Below, in pieces: positions 1 to 9,243 of a stretch of 36,542 nucleotides of DNA. Positions within the stretch are counted from its first letter, which is position 1, and the number at the start of each line of letters is the position of its first letter. This stretch comes from Opitutia bacterium (GTDB taxonomy: Bacteria > Verrucomicrobiota > Verrucomicrobiia > Opitutales > Coraliomargaritaceae): positions 1 through 36,542 of the forward strand of contig PKCJ01000096.1 of the NCBI GenBank assembly GCA_002862945.1. Reading direction: 5' to 3'. Both the position numbers and the translations under genes were made by a program. A model generated the notes under the pieces. The model ran no database searches, had not been told where the DNA came from, and was given only the letters and a program-made list of their open reading frames with translations.

Positions 1-2
1 GT

Positions 3-1391
3 ACCGGTAGCTCTGCGATCGAGATCGATGCGAATGGCCTTGGTCTCCGTTCGGGCACATCAGGACGCGGAATCCACGCTACGTTTTCGCCACAGACGCT
101 TGACGTAGGTGATTCCATGACGGCAACGCTGACCTTTAACACCCCAGCTACCGTAGGCACGGGCAGGAGCACCGCTTTCAAGTTCGGTCTTATGGATTTG
201 GACGATCCTCTGTTAGCTAGTAACGTGGGATCAGGCAATGCACTCTGGACCGGCGTGCCTGGATACATGATTGATTTTGACGTCAACAACGGCTCTTCAG
301 CCAATGTAAGTGTCCGAGAGCACGATTTGTTAGATACTCAAGGGAAATTCCTAGTATCGAGCGGCGAGTGGGATTTAATCAGCGGTAGTTCAGCTAACGG
401 TTACACTTTCGAGGCGTTGACTTCGTATGTAGTCGTGATAAAGGCAACCAGAACGAATACGGGCAGCATGGATATCTTTGCTACACTCAGCCTCGCTAGT
501 GGTGGCGAGCCAATTGCCAGCCATACTGCGAGTGATGTCGACGGCACCATTGCGAATAATTTTGGTTTGTTGGGGGTTGCGGCAAGTTCCAATACCTTTG
601 GATCGACTACCTCGGCAGGCCTAGACGTGGACAATGGTATTACCTTCACCAATGTTACGGTTGAGACTGCGCTGGATGTCTCTGGTAACACCCCGCCGAC
701 TGCCAGTGATAATAGCGGGTCAATCGATGAAAATGCTTCGATTGGGGATGACGTGCTCACCGTGTCTGCTACTGACGGCAGTGCGATCAGTAGCTTCGAG
801 ATTATTGCGGGTAATACGGGGGATGCATTCTCCATCGATAGCACTGGTCTGATCGAAGTAGCCAGTGCACTCGATTTCGCGACAACCCCGTCTTACACCC
901 TGACGGTTCAAGTTACTGATGATGGCACTCCAGGTCTCAAGGATACAGCCACCGTGACGATTACCGTTAATGAGGTTGTCAGTGGCTTCGGATCATGGGC
1001 ATCGGGCTTCTCTCTTGTAAGCAGTATCGAAACTGGCGATGACGATAACGACGGCATCGAGAATGTTTTGGAATACATCCTTGGTGGTGATCCTACAGCA
1101 GCCGACCTCTCAATCATACCAAATGGTGCTACAAATGGTGCGAACTACGAGTTGACCTTCACACGAAGTGATGACTCGGAAACTGACGCCACAACAACCG
1201 TGCAGTTCGGTTCTGATCTAACGGCCTTCCCGGCCACAACAGAGACCGTTCCTGCAGTTAGTGGCACAGCCGGTAGCGTGACCTTCACCATCGTCGAGAA
1301 CGGCGAGGGCGATGACAGTGTCACTGCATCGATCCCACATGGTGGTGCGACTGAATTCTTCGGCCGAGTCGCCGGATCCTTGAATCCGTAA
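3..1391 (+). CDS. Cadherin-like secreted/surface protein, 5'-truncated
   Basis: The reading frame is open from position 3, so the ATG at 117 is internal and the true start lies upstream of the window; 462 residues are visible. Counting from position 3, roughly residues 1-225 are a beta-rich Ser/Thr/Gly segment that resembles a lectin or concanavalin-like domain. It is followed by a cadherin-like repeat that starts at N-T-P-P-T-A and contains D-E-N-A, A-L-D-F and L-T-V-Q-V-T-D-D. The C-terminal 135 residues contain a calcium-loop-like D-D-D-N-D-G-I-E-N-V-L-E-Y-I-L-G-G-D-P motif and end in a beta-rich module common at the C-terminus of verrucomicrobial and planctomycete exported proteins. The function is probably adhesion or carbohydrate binding at the cell surface, but the substrate cannot be read. 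There is no PEP-CTERM-type tail. Family-level confidence is good; function is not known. Confidence 0.8.
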   Translation, partial: TGSSAIEIDANGLGLRSGTSGRGIHATFSPQTLDVGDSMTATLTFNTPATVGTGRSTAFKFGLMDLDDPLLASNVGSGNALWTGVPGYMIDFDVNNGSSANVSVREHDLLDTQGKFLVSSGEWDLISGSSANGYTFEALTSYVVVIKATRTNTGSMDIFATLSLASGGEPIASHTASDVDGTIANNFGLLGVAASSNTFGSTTSAGLDVDNGITFTNVTVETALDVSGNTPPTASDNSGSIDENASIGDDVLTVSATDGSAISSFEIIAGNTGDAFSIDSTGLIEVASALDFATTPSYTLTVQVTDDGTPGLKDTATVTITVNEVVSGFGSWASGFSLVSSIETGDDDNDGIENVLEYILGGDPTAADLSIIPNGATNGANYELTFTRSDDSETDATTTVQFGSDLTAFPATTETVPAVSGTAGSVTFTIVENGEGDDSVTASIPHGGATEFFGRVAGSLNP

Positions 1392-1431
1392 AACTCAGGG
1401 CGCTTAAACAGATCTTAACGCCTAAACAGCA

Positions 1432-1464
1432 CACCCTGGCTTCCAATGATTGGGAGCCAGGGTG
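1432..1464 (+). terminator. Strong stem-loop after the cadherin-like gene
   Basis: A ten-base perfect inverted repeat (CACCCTGGCT at 1432-1441 and AGCCAGGGTG at 1455-1464) is extended inwards by CCAA/TTGG around a TGA loop, giving a nearly unbroken 15-bp stem. A short run CTTTTT follows at 1473-1478. It starts 41 bases after the stop codon of the upstream gene and probably ends its transcript, together with the second hairpin just downstream. Confidence 0.65.
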
Positions 1465-1478
1465 GAAGCTGACTTTTT

Positions 1479-1516
1479 AAAAAGCTCGCGGGGATTATCT
1501 CCGTGGGCTTTTTTTT
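1479..1516 (+). terminator. Rho-independent terminator, probably bidirectional
   Basis: AAAAAGC at 1479-1485 pairs with GCTTTTT at 1507-1513. The stem continues through a GC-rich inner part (TCGCGGGGA with TCTCCGTGG, with G-T wobbles) around a TTA loop. A T-tract follows on the plus strand and the A-tract gives a T-tract on the minus strand, so it can serve both the plus-strand gene ending at 1391 and the minus-strand gene ending at 1601. Confidence 0.8.
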
Positions 1517-1600
1517 GCGAAGAAAGAGTTAACTCAGAACGTCTTTGAGGGGTGTTGCCGCGAATTGATAGCGGCAACTGTCAGTATCTCTGCATCGACC

Positions 1601-3046
1601 CTAGCGGTGATCCCAAGGAAGTTGCACATCGACTAATTTATGATCCCAGACTTCGAATGGTTCAAAGATTTTACCAGGGTTTAATATGCCGAGTGGATCG
1701 AGGGCTTTTTTGACAGAGTGCATCGCGGCGATCTCCGCTTGGCTATGCTGCATCCCCATGAAGGGAGCCTTGGCCAGACCGATGCCATGTTCACCTGTAA
1801 TAACGCCACCCAGATCAACGACTTTTTGCATCAGCTTATGGATGCCCGCTTTGGCTTTTTTTGCGTCGGCTTTGCTCGCGCGGTTATACATAATATGTAC
1901 GTGCAGATTACCATCTCCAGCATGACCAAAGGTGGGCGTGGCGAGGCCGATTTCATTTTTGAGCGCTATTGTGTAGCGAATCAATGCGGCCTGCTTTTCG
2001 AGGGGCACGACGACATCTTCATTTAGCTTCGTATCCGCGAGCGAAAACATCGACTGCGAACAGGTCCGGCGAACTTGCCATAATTTTTCGGCTTGCGCGT
2101 CAGTGCGGGCTTCGCGGTGGGAAGCAGCGAAACCAGTGATGTAGTCTAGCAGACATTTACGCTGATGGCGGACTTCGGCAGGACAACCATCGAGCTCGAT
2201 TAGGAGGATCGAGCTGCGAGACTGACCTTCGAAAATCGCTTTGCCTGTGAATTTTTCCGCACAGCTTACAGACTGGCGATCAAGAAACTCTAGTATGGAA
2301 GGGCTCACGCCGACTTTAAAAAGACCGACCACGGCTTTAAAAGCGGCCGCTTCGCTCTTGAAAGCGAACATGCCTGTCCAGCGTTTTTCTGGCTTTGGGA
2401 TAAGCTTGAGATTGGCCGAAGTGATGACACCGAGTGTGCCTTCGGATCCGATCAAAAGATCGCGCAGATTGAGGCCTGATACATATTTCTTAATAGGCAG
2501 TCCAAATTTAAATGGGCTGCCATCAGCAAGGAAGCCATTGAGGCCTAGCACATAGTCGCGGGTGACGCCGTATTTGACACAGCGCATTCCCCCAGCGTTA
2601 CAAGCGATGTTACCCCCAAGCGTGGAATAGTTTTTCGAGGAAGGATCGGGCGGATAAAAAAGGCCTAGCGCTTCAGCTTGTTCTTGAAAATTGGTTGTAA
2701 CTGCGCCCGCTCCAACCGTAGCGATGCGTGCAACGGGATCAATTTCGATCTGATTGAGCGCAGAGAGGTCTAGCACCCAGCCGCCTTGAATCGGAACAGC
2801 TGAGCCCGTGGCGGAAGAGCCCGCACCTCGCGAGGTGACCGGGACGCCATACTTGTTGGCGATCTTGAGAACGACCCCTACGTCAGCGGGATCTTTAATC
2901 ACAATGACAGCACGTGGCAGCGACGAAAGCCTCAAATTATCCAAAGAAGCACGAAAACAGCTAGCGTCATCCTCTAGCACAGAGCCCACCAAATGCTTAC
3001 GTAGCTCTCTCATGGCATTGGCTGCCTTGTTTATCTTCTTTTCCAT
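1601..3046 (-). CDS. GlcD-type FAD-binding oxidase
   Basis: About 481 residues, the usual length for the GlcD/D-lactate dehydrogenase family of flavoproteins, which oxidise 2-hydroxy acids such as glycolate or D-lactate and pass electrons to the quinone pool. The N-terminal half has the PCMH-type FAD-binding fold (T-S-R-G-A-G-S-S-A-T-G, then P-P-D-P-S-S-K-N-Y-S-T-L-G-G-N and G-S-E-G-T-L-G-V-I-T). The C-terminal FAD-oxidase_C domain carries G-H-A-G-D-G-N-L-H-V-H and G-E-H-G-I-G. An in-frame ATG lies four codons upstream (3058), but AAGGGT sits just before the ATG at 3046, so the inner start is preferred. No glcE or glcF partner is adjacent, so the exact substrate is open. The gene stands alone and diverges from ychF across about 230 bases. 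Confidence 0.88.
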   Translation of the reverse strand: MEKKINKAANAMRELRKHLVGSVLEDDASCFRASLDNLRLSSLPRAVIVIKDPADVGVVLKIANKYGVPVTSRGAGSSATGSAVPIQGGWVLDLSALNQIEIDPVARIATVGAGAVTTNFQEQAEALGLFYPPDPSSKNYSTLGGNIACNAGGMRCVKYGVTRDYVLGLNGFLADGSPFKFGLPIKKYVSGLNLRDLLIGSEGTLGVITSANLKLIPKPEKRWTGMFAFKSEAAAFKAVVGLFKVGVSPSILEFLDRQSVSCAEKFTGKAIFEGQSRSSILLIELDGCPAEVRHQRKCLLDYITGFAASHREARTDAQAEKLWQVRRTCSQSMFSLADTKLNEDVVVPLEKQAALIRYTIALKNEIGLATPTFGHAGDGNLHVHIMYNRASKADAKKAKAGIHKLMQKVVDLGGVITGEHGIGLAKAPFMGMQHSQAEIAAMHSVKKALDPLGILNPGKIFEPFEVWDHKLVDVQLPWDHR

Positions 3047-3275
3047 ATTACCCTTCATTCACTGCACCGTAGCGTTCTACGAGCGAGAGGAAAGAAAAAG
3101 CCGCTCGATCTTGAAATCGCAATTCTAGGAGGTGTTTTTGTCAGTATTTTCTGCGGTAAGGACGTAGCAAGGCTCTTAGCAATAGCACTCGCTAAAGGAT
3201 CGAGTGGTCAGCCCTCCTTTCGCTATTTCCATTTTTCATTGCACTGCGGGTCTTTGAGGGCATCTTTTCGCGTCT

Positions 3276-4379
3276 ATGCTCCAAGCTGGTATTGTAGGTC
3301 TCCCCAATGTGGGCAAGAGTACATTGTTTAACGCTCTCACGCGTACGCGTAAGGCGGAGTCGGCAAACTATCCGTTTTGCACGATCGACCCCAACGTGGG
3401 CGTCGTCCAAGTGCCGGACGCTCGATTGGAACCCCTGCGAGAAATCGCAAAAACCGACAAGATCATACCTGCTGCGATCGAATTTGTAGATATCGCGGGC
3501 CTTGTTGAAGGCGCGAGTAAGGGCGAAGGACTAGGCAACAAATTCCTCGCCAACATTCGCGAGGTCGATGCCATCGTGCACGTGGTGCGCTGCTTCGATA
3601 ATGACGATATCATCCATAGCATGGGCTCAATCGATCCGATCCGTGACATAGATGTGATCAACACCGAGCTCATCCTCTCCGACATAGGCTCGCTAGAGAG
3701 CCAGCAGGAAAAACTAGTCAAAAAGGCCCGCGGGGGTGACAAAGAGGCCGCTGAGAATCTGGAACTTATTGAACGCTTGCTACCTCACCTCAACGAGACG
3801 AAGCCCGCCATCACACTCGACATGAGCGAGAACGAGCACGCCGTGCTCAAGCGCCTTTGTTTGCTCTCCGCTAAGCGCGTAATCTATGCCTGCAATGTGT
3901 CCGAGAGCGATCTGAGCGACACTTCTGGCAATCAATACGTCGCCCTTGTTGAAGAGTTTTCCGAAGAACACCACGGCGCAGGCACTTGCATCGTTTCCGC
4001 AGCCGTTGAGGCCGAACTGATTGATTTCGATGACGAGGAAGCGGCCGAATATTTGGAATCCCTTGGGGTCAAAGACTCCGGCGTGTCCCTTCTGATTCGA
4101 GCCACCTACGACCTGCTCGGGCTGGCCTCCTATTTTACTGCCGGCGTCCAAGAAGTGCGTGCTTGGACATTTAAAAGTGGCATGAAAGCACCACAGTGTG
4201 CAGGCGTCATTCATACCGACTTCGAGCACGGCTTTATTAAAGCAGAAGTAGTCGCCTACGATGATTTAATCGCCGCTGGCAACGTGGCCAAAGCGCGCGA
4301 TGCGGGTAAATACCGCCTCGAGGGTAAAGAGTACGAGTTTAAAGACGGCGACGTCGCCCTCTTCCGCTTCGCTAACTAA
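3276..4379 (+). CDS. ychF: Ribosome-binding ATPase YchF (Obg-family)
   Basis: At 367 residues it has the normal length for YchF, a universally conserved P-loop NTPase that binds ribosomes and is linked to the oxidative stress response. The G1 loop G-L-P-N-V-G-K-S-T is at residues 8-16, and [12 protein letters not shown] (G3 region) is near residues 72-83. The base-recognition motif reads N-V-S-E at about residue 207 instead of N-K-x-D; this is the known YchF signature for preferring ATP over GTP. The C-terminal TGS-like domain includes F-F-T-A-G-V-type (here Y-F-T-A-G-V) and ends in [10 protein letters not shown], the typical conserved tail. It is monocistronic by spacing, with the next plus-strand gene 74 bases downstream. 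Confidence 0.97.
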   Translation: MLQAGIVGLPNVGKSTLFNALTRTRKAESANYPFCTIDPNVGVVQVPDARLEPLREIAKTDKIIPAAIEFVDIAGLVEGASKGEGLGNKFLANIREVDAIVHVVRCFDNDDIIHSMGSIDPIRDIDVINTELILSDIGSLESQQEKLVKKARGGDKEAAENLELIERLLPHLNETKPAITLDMSENEHAVLKRLCLLSAKRVIYACNVSESDLSDTSGNQYVALVEEFSEEHHGAGTCIVSAAVEAELIDFDDEEAAEYLESLGVKDSGVSLLIRATYDLLGLASYFTAGVQEVRAWTFKSGMKAPQCAGVIHTDFEHGFIKAEVVAYDDLIAAGNVAKARDAGKYRLEGKEYEFKDGDVALFRFAN

Positions 4380-4453
4380 TCGGCCTCATAAGTTGCAGGA
4401 ATACGAAAACTAGATCGATTGACCTTTTTTGTTAACAGAGCCCACTCATATTT

Positions 4454-5137
4454 ATGCGGCAGACTGCACACACCATCAAATCCATTCGATATGCGACCGC
4501 TTTCGAGCAACTCCTGCGAATTTGCTGCATGAGCGTGCTTTGCCTGTTTGGATTTGTCGGCTGCGATCAAGCCGAACCTACCAGCTATATCATCCCCAAA
4601 GAAGACCGCACAGTTACGATGCCAACGCCCGTGGCTGATTCTTCAGTAACAAAAGATTCAGCACCCCCTAATGGATCCATGCGCATTCTTCCTGGCATGC
4701 AAGCCGCTGCCGACGAATCTGGCGGGGTTACCTATACGGTGCCCGAAGGATGGGAAGATCTCCCTGCGAGCGGTATCCGTAAAGCTAATCTGAGGGTAAG
4801 CGATGAAAACGGCACTGCCGAGCTGACTATACTCGTCTTCCCGGGAGACGTTGGCGGACGCATTGCCAACATAAATCGCTGGCGCGGACAGGTCGGGCTC
4901 GATGATGCCCTACCCGAAGACCTACCCACGTTTACTGAAGCCTATACGATCTCTCAACACCCCGGTCTGTATGTGCGCCTTGAAGGGGGGGCGCAAAGCA
5001 TTCTCGGTGCCCTACTCCCTTTCCACGGTAGCACTTGGTTTTTCAAGTTTCTCGGTAGTAGCGGCACTGTGCTGAGCAATGAAGCCAAAATGAAGGCCTT
5101 CCTTGATACCGTGCGACTAGAGGACAGTCACCACTAA
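4454..5137 (+). CDS. Predicted lipoprotein upstream of resB-ccsA
   Basis: A 227-residue protein with a charged N-terminus, a hydrophobic stretch (C-C-M-S-V-L-C-L-F-G-F-V-G-C) and a lipobox-like F-V-G-C whose Cys is residue 37, so it is probably a lipid-anchored periplasmic protein. After a low-complexity linker, residues 90-225 form one compact domain beginning around Y-T-V-P-E-G-W. I do not recognise a named family. There is no C-x-x-C-H haem motif, so it is not itself a cytochrome. Only three bases separate it from resB, so it is very likely the first gene of the cytochrome c maturation operon and may assist that process. The N-terminus is long for a signal peptide; M26 is too close to the lipobox to be a better start. 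Confidence 0.75.
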   Translation: MRQTAHTIKSIRYATAFEQLLRICCMSVLCLFGFVGCDQAEPTSYIIPKEDRTVTMPTPVADSSVTKDSAPPNGSMRILPGMQAAADESGGVTYTVPEGWEDLPASGIRKANLRVSDENGTAELTILVFPGDVGGRIANINRWRGQVGLDDALPEDLPTFTEAYTISQHPGLYVRLEGGAQSILGALLPFHGSTWFFKFLGSSGTVLSNEAKMKAFLDTVRLEDSHH

Positions 5138-5140
5138 TCG

Positions 5141-6316
5141 ATGAAGCCCCTCTTCCAGTTTTTCAGTTCGCTCAAACTGACGGTGGTATTGCTCAGTTTC
5201 TCGCTGCTCCTCATTTTTTTCGGTACACTCGACCAAGTGCAATATGGCATATGGCATACGCAAGAGCTTTACTTCGAGAGTTTTTTAGTGGTCTGGACAT
5301 TTCCCGAGCATGCTCCGCTTGGTCAACATCTGCACTGGATTCGTATCCCGATGCCAGGCGGCTATCTGCTAGGAGGCATGCTGTTAGTCAACCTCTTAGC
5401 CGCTCACCTTACCCGCTTCAAGATGTCTTGGACGAAATGCGGTATCTTCCTCATTCACTCCGGCCTCATCTTGCTGCTCATAAGCGAGCTGATGACGGAT
5501 ATTCTCGCGGTCGAAAGTCAAATGCCTGTCGATGAAGGAGGCAGCAGCAATTACTCTCAAGGCTTCCGCGAGAACGAGCTCGTCTTCATAGACCGTAGCC
5601 ACCCAGAGCACGACAGCGTCCACGCCATCCCAGCTAGCCTGCTCAAACCTGGCAAGCGCATCGAAGTTCCGAATACGCCGCTGAGCATTCGCACACTTCG
5701 CTATTACGGTAATGCGGAAATCGGACGAGCGACGAGCGGTTCGCCCACCGAGTCCATCGCGACACGCGGCGCAGCAGTGCGCATGGGTATCATCGTAAAT
5801 CCAAAGCCGGAGACCTACTCGGAGGACGAGATCAACACCGTCGCCGCATTTGTCGAAGTATTGAACGGCGAGGATTCGCAAGGCATATGGCTCGTATCTA
5901 ACGTAATGGACGAACGTTTCCCCCCACAAATGGTGGACACTGGTAACCGCTCCTTCGAGATCGCCCTGCGTTTCACCCGCCATTACTACCCCTTCGAGAT
6001 AGAGCTGATCGATTTTAAGCATGAAAAGTATCCAGGTACTGAGGTGCCCTACAACTTCTCCAGCGAAGTCAAAGTTACCCATCAAGACAGCACCAAAAAC
6101 CAAAAAGCGCTGATCTACATGAACCACCCGCTACGCTACGAAGGGCTCACCTTTTTCCAAGCCTCCTTCGCGAATCAAGACAAAACCTCCATTTTCCAAG
6201 TAGTGCGTAACCCAGGGTGGTTACTGCCCTACCTGAGTGTACTCCTAATGGGGCTCGGCATGTGCGTCCAATTCGGCATGCACTTCTTTAAATTTCTCAG
6301 CAAACAACGCAGATGA
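5141..6316 (+). CDS. resB: Cytochrome c biogenesis protein ResB (Ccs1)
   Basis: A 391-residue membrane protein of the System II cytochrome c maturation pathway, which with CcsA carries haem across the membrane and attaches it to apocytochromes. Membrane segments are visible at about residues 8-28, 72-90, 99-125 and 362-385. Between the third and fourth is a large periplasmic domain of about 230 residues ending in G-L-T-F-F-Q-A-S-F, the ResB-type (G-x-T-F-Y-Q-x-S) signature. The last codons overlap the ccsA start by four bases (ATGA at 6313-6316), indicating translational coupling. In many Bacteroidota and Campylobacterota ResB and CcsA are fused; here they are separate genes. Confidence 0.88.
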   Translation: MKPLFQFFSSLKLTVVLLSFSLLLIFFGTLDQVQYGIWHTQELYFESFLVVWTFPEHAPLGQHLHWIRIPMPGGYLLGGMLLVNLLAAHLTRFKMSWTKCGIFLIHSGLILLLISELMTDILAVESQMPVDEGGSSNYSQGFRENELVFIDRSHPEHDSVHAIPASLLKPGKRIEVPNTPLSIRTLRYYGNAEIGRATSGSPTESIATRGAAVRMGIIVNPKPETYSEDEINTVAAFVEVLNGEDSQGIWLVSNVMDERFPPQMVDTGNRSFEIALRFTRHYYPFEIELIDFKHEKYPGTEVPYNFSSEVKVTHQDSTKNQKALIYMNHPLRYEGLTFFQASFANQDKTSIFQVVRNPGWLLPYLSVLLMGLGMCVQFGMHFFKFLSKQRR

Positions 6317-8217
6317 AAAAAATAATCTACCTCATCGTATATGGTATCGCGACGCTCATGATACTGGGTGGATTGCGTTCATCAAAAGTCGATTCGGATT
6401 TTGATCTGGCAGCCTTCGCCGAGCTGCCCGTTCAAGTCGGTGGACGGATAAAGCCGCTCGATTCGGTCGCACGTAACACGCTTCTAATTCTCTCTGGTCG
6501 ACAAAAGGTCGTGACCGACAAGGGCGTCACTCTCTCGCCGATTGAGTGGTTCATAGATCTAACCATGCGCCCGGAAGTGGCGGACACTTATCCTATTTTT
6601 AAAATCGAGTTCCCCGACGATCTCGGGCTCGTCGGCCTCGCGGAGCAAGGGCAGCGCTACTACTCCTTCAACGAACTGCTGCCCTTTTCAGAAGAGCTGC
6701 GCCGCCTCTACGGGGAGATCAATCCTGCCCCTGAACTACGCAGCCCCTACGAAAAACAAATCGCTGATATCAACAACGGCCTAATGCGCTACCACCGCGT
6801 GATGCACTCGCTCCACCCAGTCGGCGGGGCCGAGAGGCTTGATCGCCTAGTCGACGAATATCAAAGCTACTTAGCCACGATCCAACCGGGAATGGTCGAG
6901 CTACGTAAGCAACAAGCGGGCGAAGAATTCGACGCTGCTCTACTCAAACGCTTTATCACTTTTGCCGACGACTATTTAAAACTATCGACCACTGCTTACT
7001 TGCGCGTAGTGCCGCCACCGCCGCCCGTTGACCTTCTCAAAGATTGGAAAAATATTGGTCTAGAGTTGCTCGACGTAATGAAGGATGACCCGCTCAGTCC
7101 CTACGTGACCAGCTACGCTAGCTTGACCATGGCTTACCGCTCGGGCGATGCGGAGCAATTCAACCGCGAAGTCAGAGAGCTACGCGAACGCTTTGTTGCA
7201 GACTTCCCAGGCGATATTTCGCGCGTGCACTACGAGCGCGTCTTCAATGGCCTGCAACCATTTTATATTTCGATGCAGCTCTACGTGCTAATCTTTCTAG
7301 CCGTCTGCATCTCGTGGCTACGCTGGCCAAAAGAACTCGCTAAAGCCGCTTTTTGGGTGCTTGTACTGACTTTTCTCATACACACCTTTGGGCTGCTCTC
7401 GCGAATGTATATTCAAGGGCGCCCGCCGATTACCAATCTATATTCATCCGCCGTCTTCGTGGGCTGGGGCGCCGTTTTGCTTGGTATATTCATAGAGAAA
7501 TTCTTTAAAAATGGGATCGGAGCAGCCATGGCATCGTTGGTCGGCTTTTGCACACTGATCATCGCGCACCATCTCGCCATGACGGGCGACACGCTTGAAA
7601 TGATGCGTGCCGTGCTCGACTCGAACTTCTGGTTAGCGACGCATGTGGTCATTATCACCTTCGGCTACTCGGCTATTTTCCTAGCGGGTGCATTGGCAAT
7701 ACTCTTCGTCCTGCTCGGGGTCTTCAGTAGTCGCTTTAATAAAGACACCGCACGCTCACTCAGCGCAATGGTCTACGGCATTATTTGCTTTGGTACACTT
7801 TTTAGCCTAGTCGGCACGATCCTTGGAGGCATCTGGGCCGATCAAAGTTGGGGTCGTTTCTGGGGATGGGATGCTAAAGAGAACGGCGCTTTGATGATCG
7901 TAATCATGGGCGCTATTTATCTACACGCCCGCTGGGGTGGTATCTGTAAAGATCGTGGCCTCATGGCGCTCGCGATTTGGGGTAACATCATTACTGCTTG
8001 GTCCTGGTTCGGCACGAACATGCTACCAGTTGGGCTACACAGCTATGGCCGCATGGATAGTGCTTACGCATGGCTGATCGGCTTTGTGCTAGTGCAACTC
8101 GTATTGACCGCGACCGCACTACTCCCATGGCGCTTCTGGCGCAGCGAGTTTGGGCAAGCTAACTATCGTAAGGAGAAAAAGCGCAGCTTGATCGCTGCGG
8201 AAGACGCCAAAGCATAA
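6313..8217 (+). CDS. ccsA: Cytochrome c biogenesis protein CcsA (ResC), large form
   Basis: 634 residues, about twice the length of a minimal CcsA. One N-terminal membrane helix (about residues 5-22) is followed by roughly 290 periplasmic residues that begin with L-P-V-Q-V-G-G-R-I-K-P-L-D-S and include a P-P-P-P-P-V run. From about residue 320 on there are nine or so membrane helices. The haem-handling tryptophan-rich signature W-G-R-F-W-G-W-D-A-K-E is near residue 512. Conserved histidines expected to ligate haem appear in I-I-A-H-H-L-A-M, A-T-H-V-V-I-I and G-L-H-S-Y-G-R-M. Together with ResB this forms the haem lyase. It is the last gene of the plus-strand operon and converges on the Xer gene across 58 bases in which I see no convincing terminator. 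Confidence 0.92.
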   Translation: MKKIIYLIVYGIATLMILGGLRSSKVDSDFDLAAFAELPVQVGGRIKPLDSVARNTLLILSGRQKVVTDKGVTLSPIEWFIDLTMRPEVADTYPIFKIEFPDDLGLVGLAEQGQRYYSFNELLPFSEELRRLYGEINPAPELRSPYEKQIADINNGLMRYHRVMHSLHPVGGAERLDRLVDEYQSYLATIQPGMVELRKQQAGEEFDAALLKRFITFADDYLKLSTTAYLRVVPPPPPVDLLKDWKNIGLELLDVMKDDPLSPYVTSYASLTMAYRSGDAEQFNREVRELRERFVADFPGDISRVHYERVFNGLQPFYISMQLYVLIFLAVCISWLRWPKELAKAAFWVLVLTFLIHTFGLLSRMYIQGRPPITNLYSSAVFVGWGAVLLGIFIEKFFKNGIGAAMASLVGFCTLIIAHHLAMTGDTLEMMRAVLDSNFWLATHVVIITFGYSAIFLAGALAILFVLLGVFSSRFNKDTARSLSAMVYGIICFGTLFSLVGTILGGIWADQSWGRFWGWDAKENGALMIVIMGAIYLHARWGGICKDRGLMALAIWGNIITAWSWFGTNMLPVGLHSYGRMDSAYAWLIGFVLVQLVLTATALLPWRFWRSEFGQANYRKEKKRSLIAAEDAKA

Positions 8218-8275
8218 ATTTTGCAGACGCCCATGACTCTGGATAAATAACAAGCTTTGAGGATTAAGAAAAGTA

Positions 8276-9187
8276 TTACGCCCTTGGGTGGGCTTCTTTG
8301 TGTGCTTCTTTGAGTCGGGCGATAGAAACGTGGGTGTAAATTTGCGTAGTCGATAGATTCGCGTGACCGAGCAGCTCTTGCACAGCGCGAAGGTCAGCGC
8401 CCTCATCAAGCATATGGGTAGCAAAAGAGTGCCGCAGCTTATGAGGCGTCATGTCGAGAGGGAGACTGGCGGCAGCGAGGTGGGTCTTGAGTAGCTTCTG
8501 AATCTGTCGTGGCTCCATTCGCTTACCTTTGCGCGTGCAGATCAGGGGGGCATTGAGGGCGGCTTCTAAGTCGAAGCGCTGCACGAAGATGCGTAGGCAT
8601 TGCACCGCCACGGGGCCTAATGGACAAAGGCGTTCTTTGCGGCCTTTACCGAGCACCCTGGCAAGCCCTTGGTCGAGGTCGACTTGACCATGATTCAACC
8701 CGCAGAGTTCACTTACGCGCAGACCCCCGCCGTAGAGTAGCTCTAAAATGAGGCTATCACGGAAGGCTTCAAACTCGCTGATCTGACCGTCTTTCCAGAG
8801 CAAAATGGGCGCGTTGAGCAAGGTCCGCATCTGAGTTTCGGTAAGAAATTTTGGCAGTGGTTTATCCAGTTTCGGTAGAGTCAGGCCAGTAAAAGGATTA
8901 TTCTCAACTATGCCCTGCTTGCGCAGGTAGAGATAAAAAGCGCGCAGTCCAGAGATTTGATTGTGGAGGGTACGGCGAGCTTTGTTACGACCTTCTTCAA
9001 CCAGGAAGGAGCGCACTTGGATCGAAGTCACGGCAGCAAAGTCCTCCTTCCACTTACCGGCATCATTGAGATAACATACAAAGTTTTCGACTGCGGCGCG
9101 GTAATTACGCACCGTGTAATCGGAGACACGACGCTGGTGCGCGAGGTGGTCGCAGAATTTCTCTAGATCTGGAATAGAGGTGGCCAT
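8276..9187 (-). CDS. Tyrosine recombinase of the XerC/XerD type
   Basis: 303 residues, the usual length for chromosomal Xer recombinases that resolve chromosome dimers at dif. The N-terminal SAM-like DNA-binding domain spans about residues 5-90. All catalytic residues are visible: R157 (G-G-G-L-R-V-S-E-L), K181 (G-K-G-R-K-E-R), H249 and R252 (T-P-H-K-L-R-H-S-F-A-T-H), H275 (L-L-G-H-A-N-L-S-T) and the nucleophile Y284 (Q-I-Y-T-H-V). XerC and XerD cannot be separated with confidence by eye, so no symbol is given. It is downstream of parA on the same strand with 56 bases between, so the two may be co-transcribed, which would join two chromosome-segregation functions. Confidence 0.92.
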   Translation of the reverse strand: MATSIPDLEKFCDHLAHQRRVSDYTVRNYRAAVENFVCYLNDAGKWKEDFAAVTSIQVRSFLVEEGRNKARRTLHNQISGLRAFYLYLRKQGIVENNPFTGLTLPKLDKPLPKFLTETQMRTLLNAPILLWKDGQISEFEAFRDSLILELLYGGGLRVSELCGLNHGQVDLDQGLARVLGKGRKERLCPLGPVAVQCLRIFVQRFDLEAALNAPLICTRKGKRMEPRQIQKLLKTHLAAASLPLDMTPHKLRHSFATHMLDEGADLRAVQELLGHANLSTTQIYTHVSIARLKEAHKEAHPRA

Positions 9188-9243
9188 TTCTAAAATCTAG
9201 GGCACGAGAGTTCGCCCGCTGGGCATTTACTCATTTTCTACTG

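Noticed and set aside
5396-6127. 243-codon minus-strand open frame opposite resB
   Set aside because: Antisense to a well-supported ResB with correct membrane topology; no domain content of its own.
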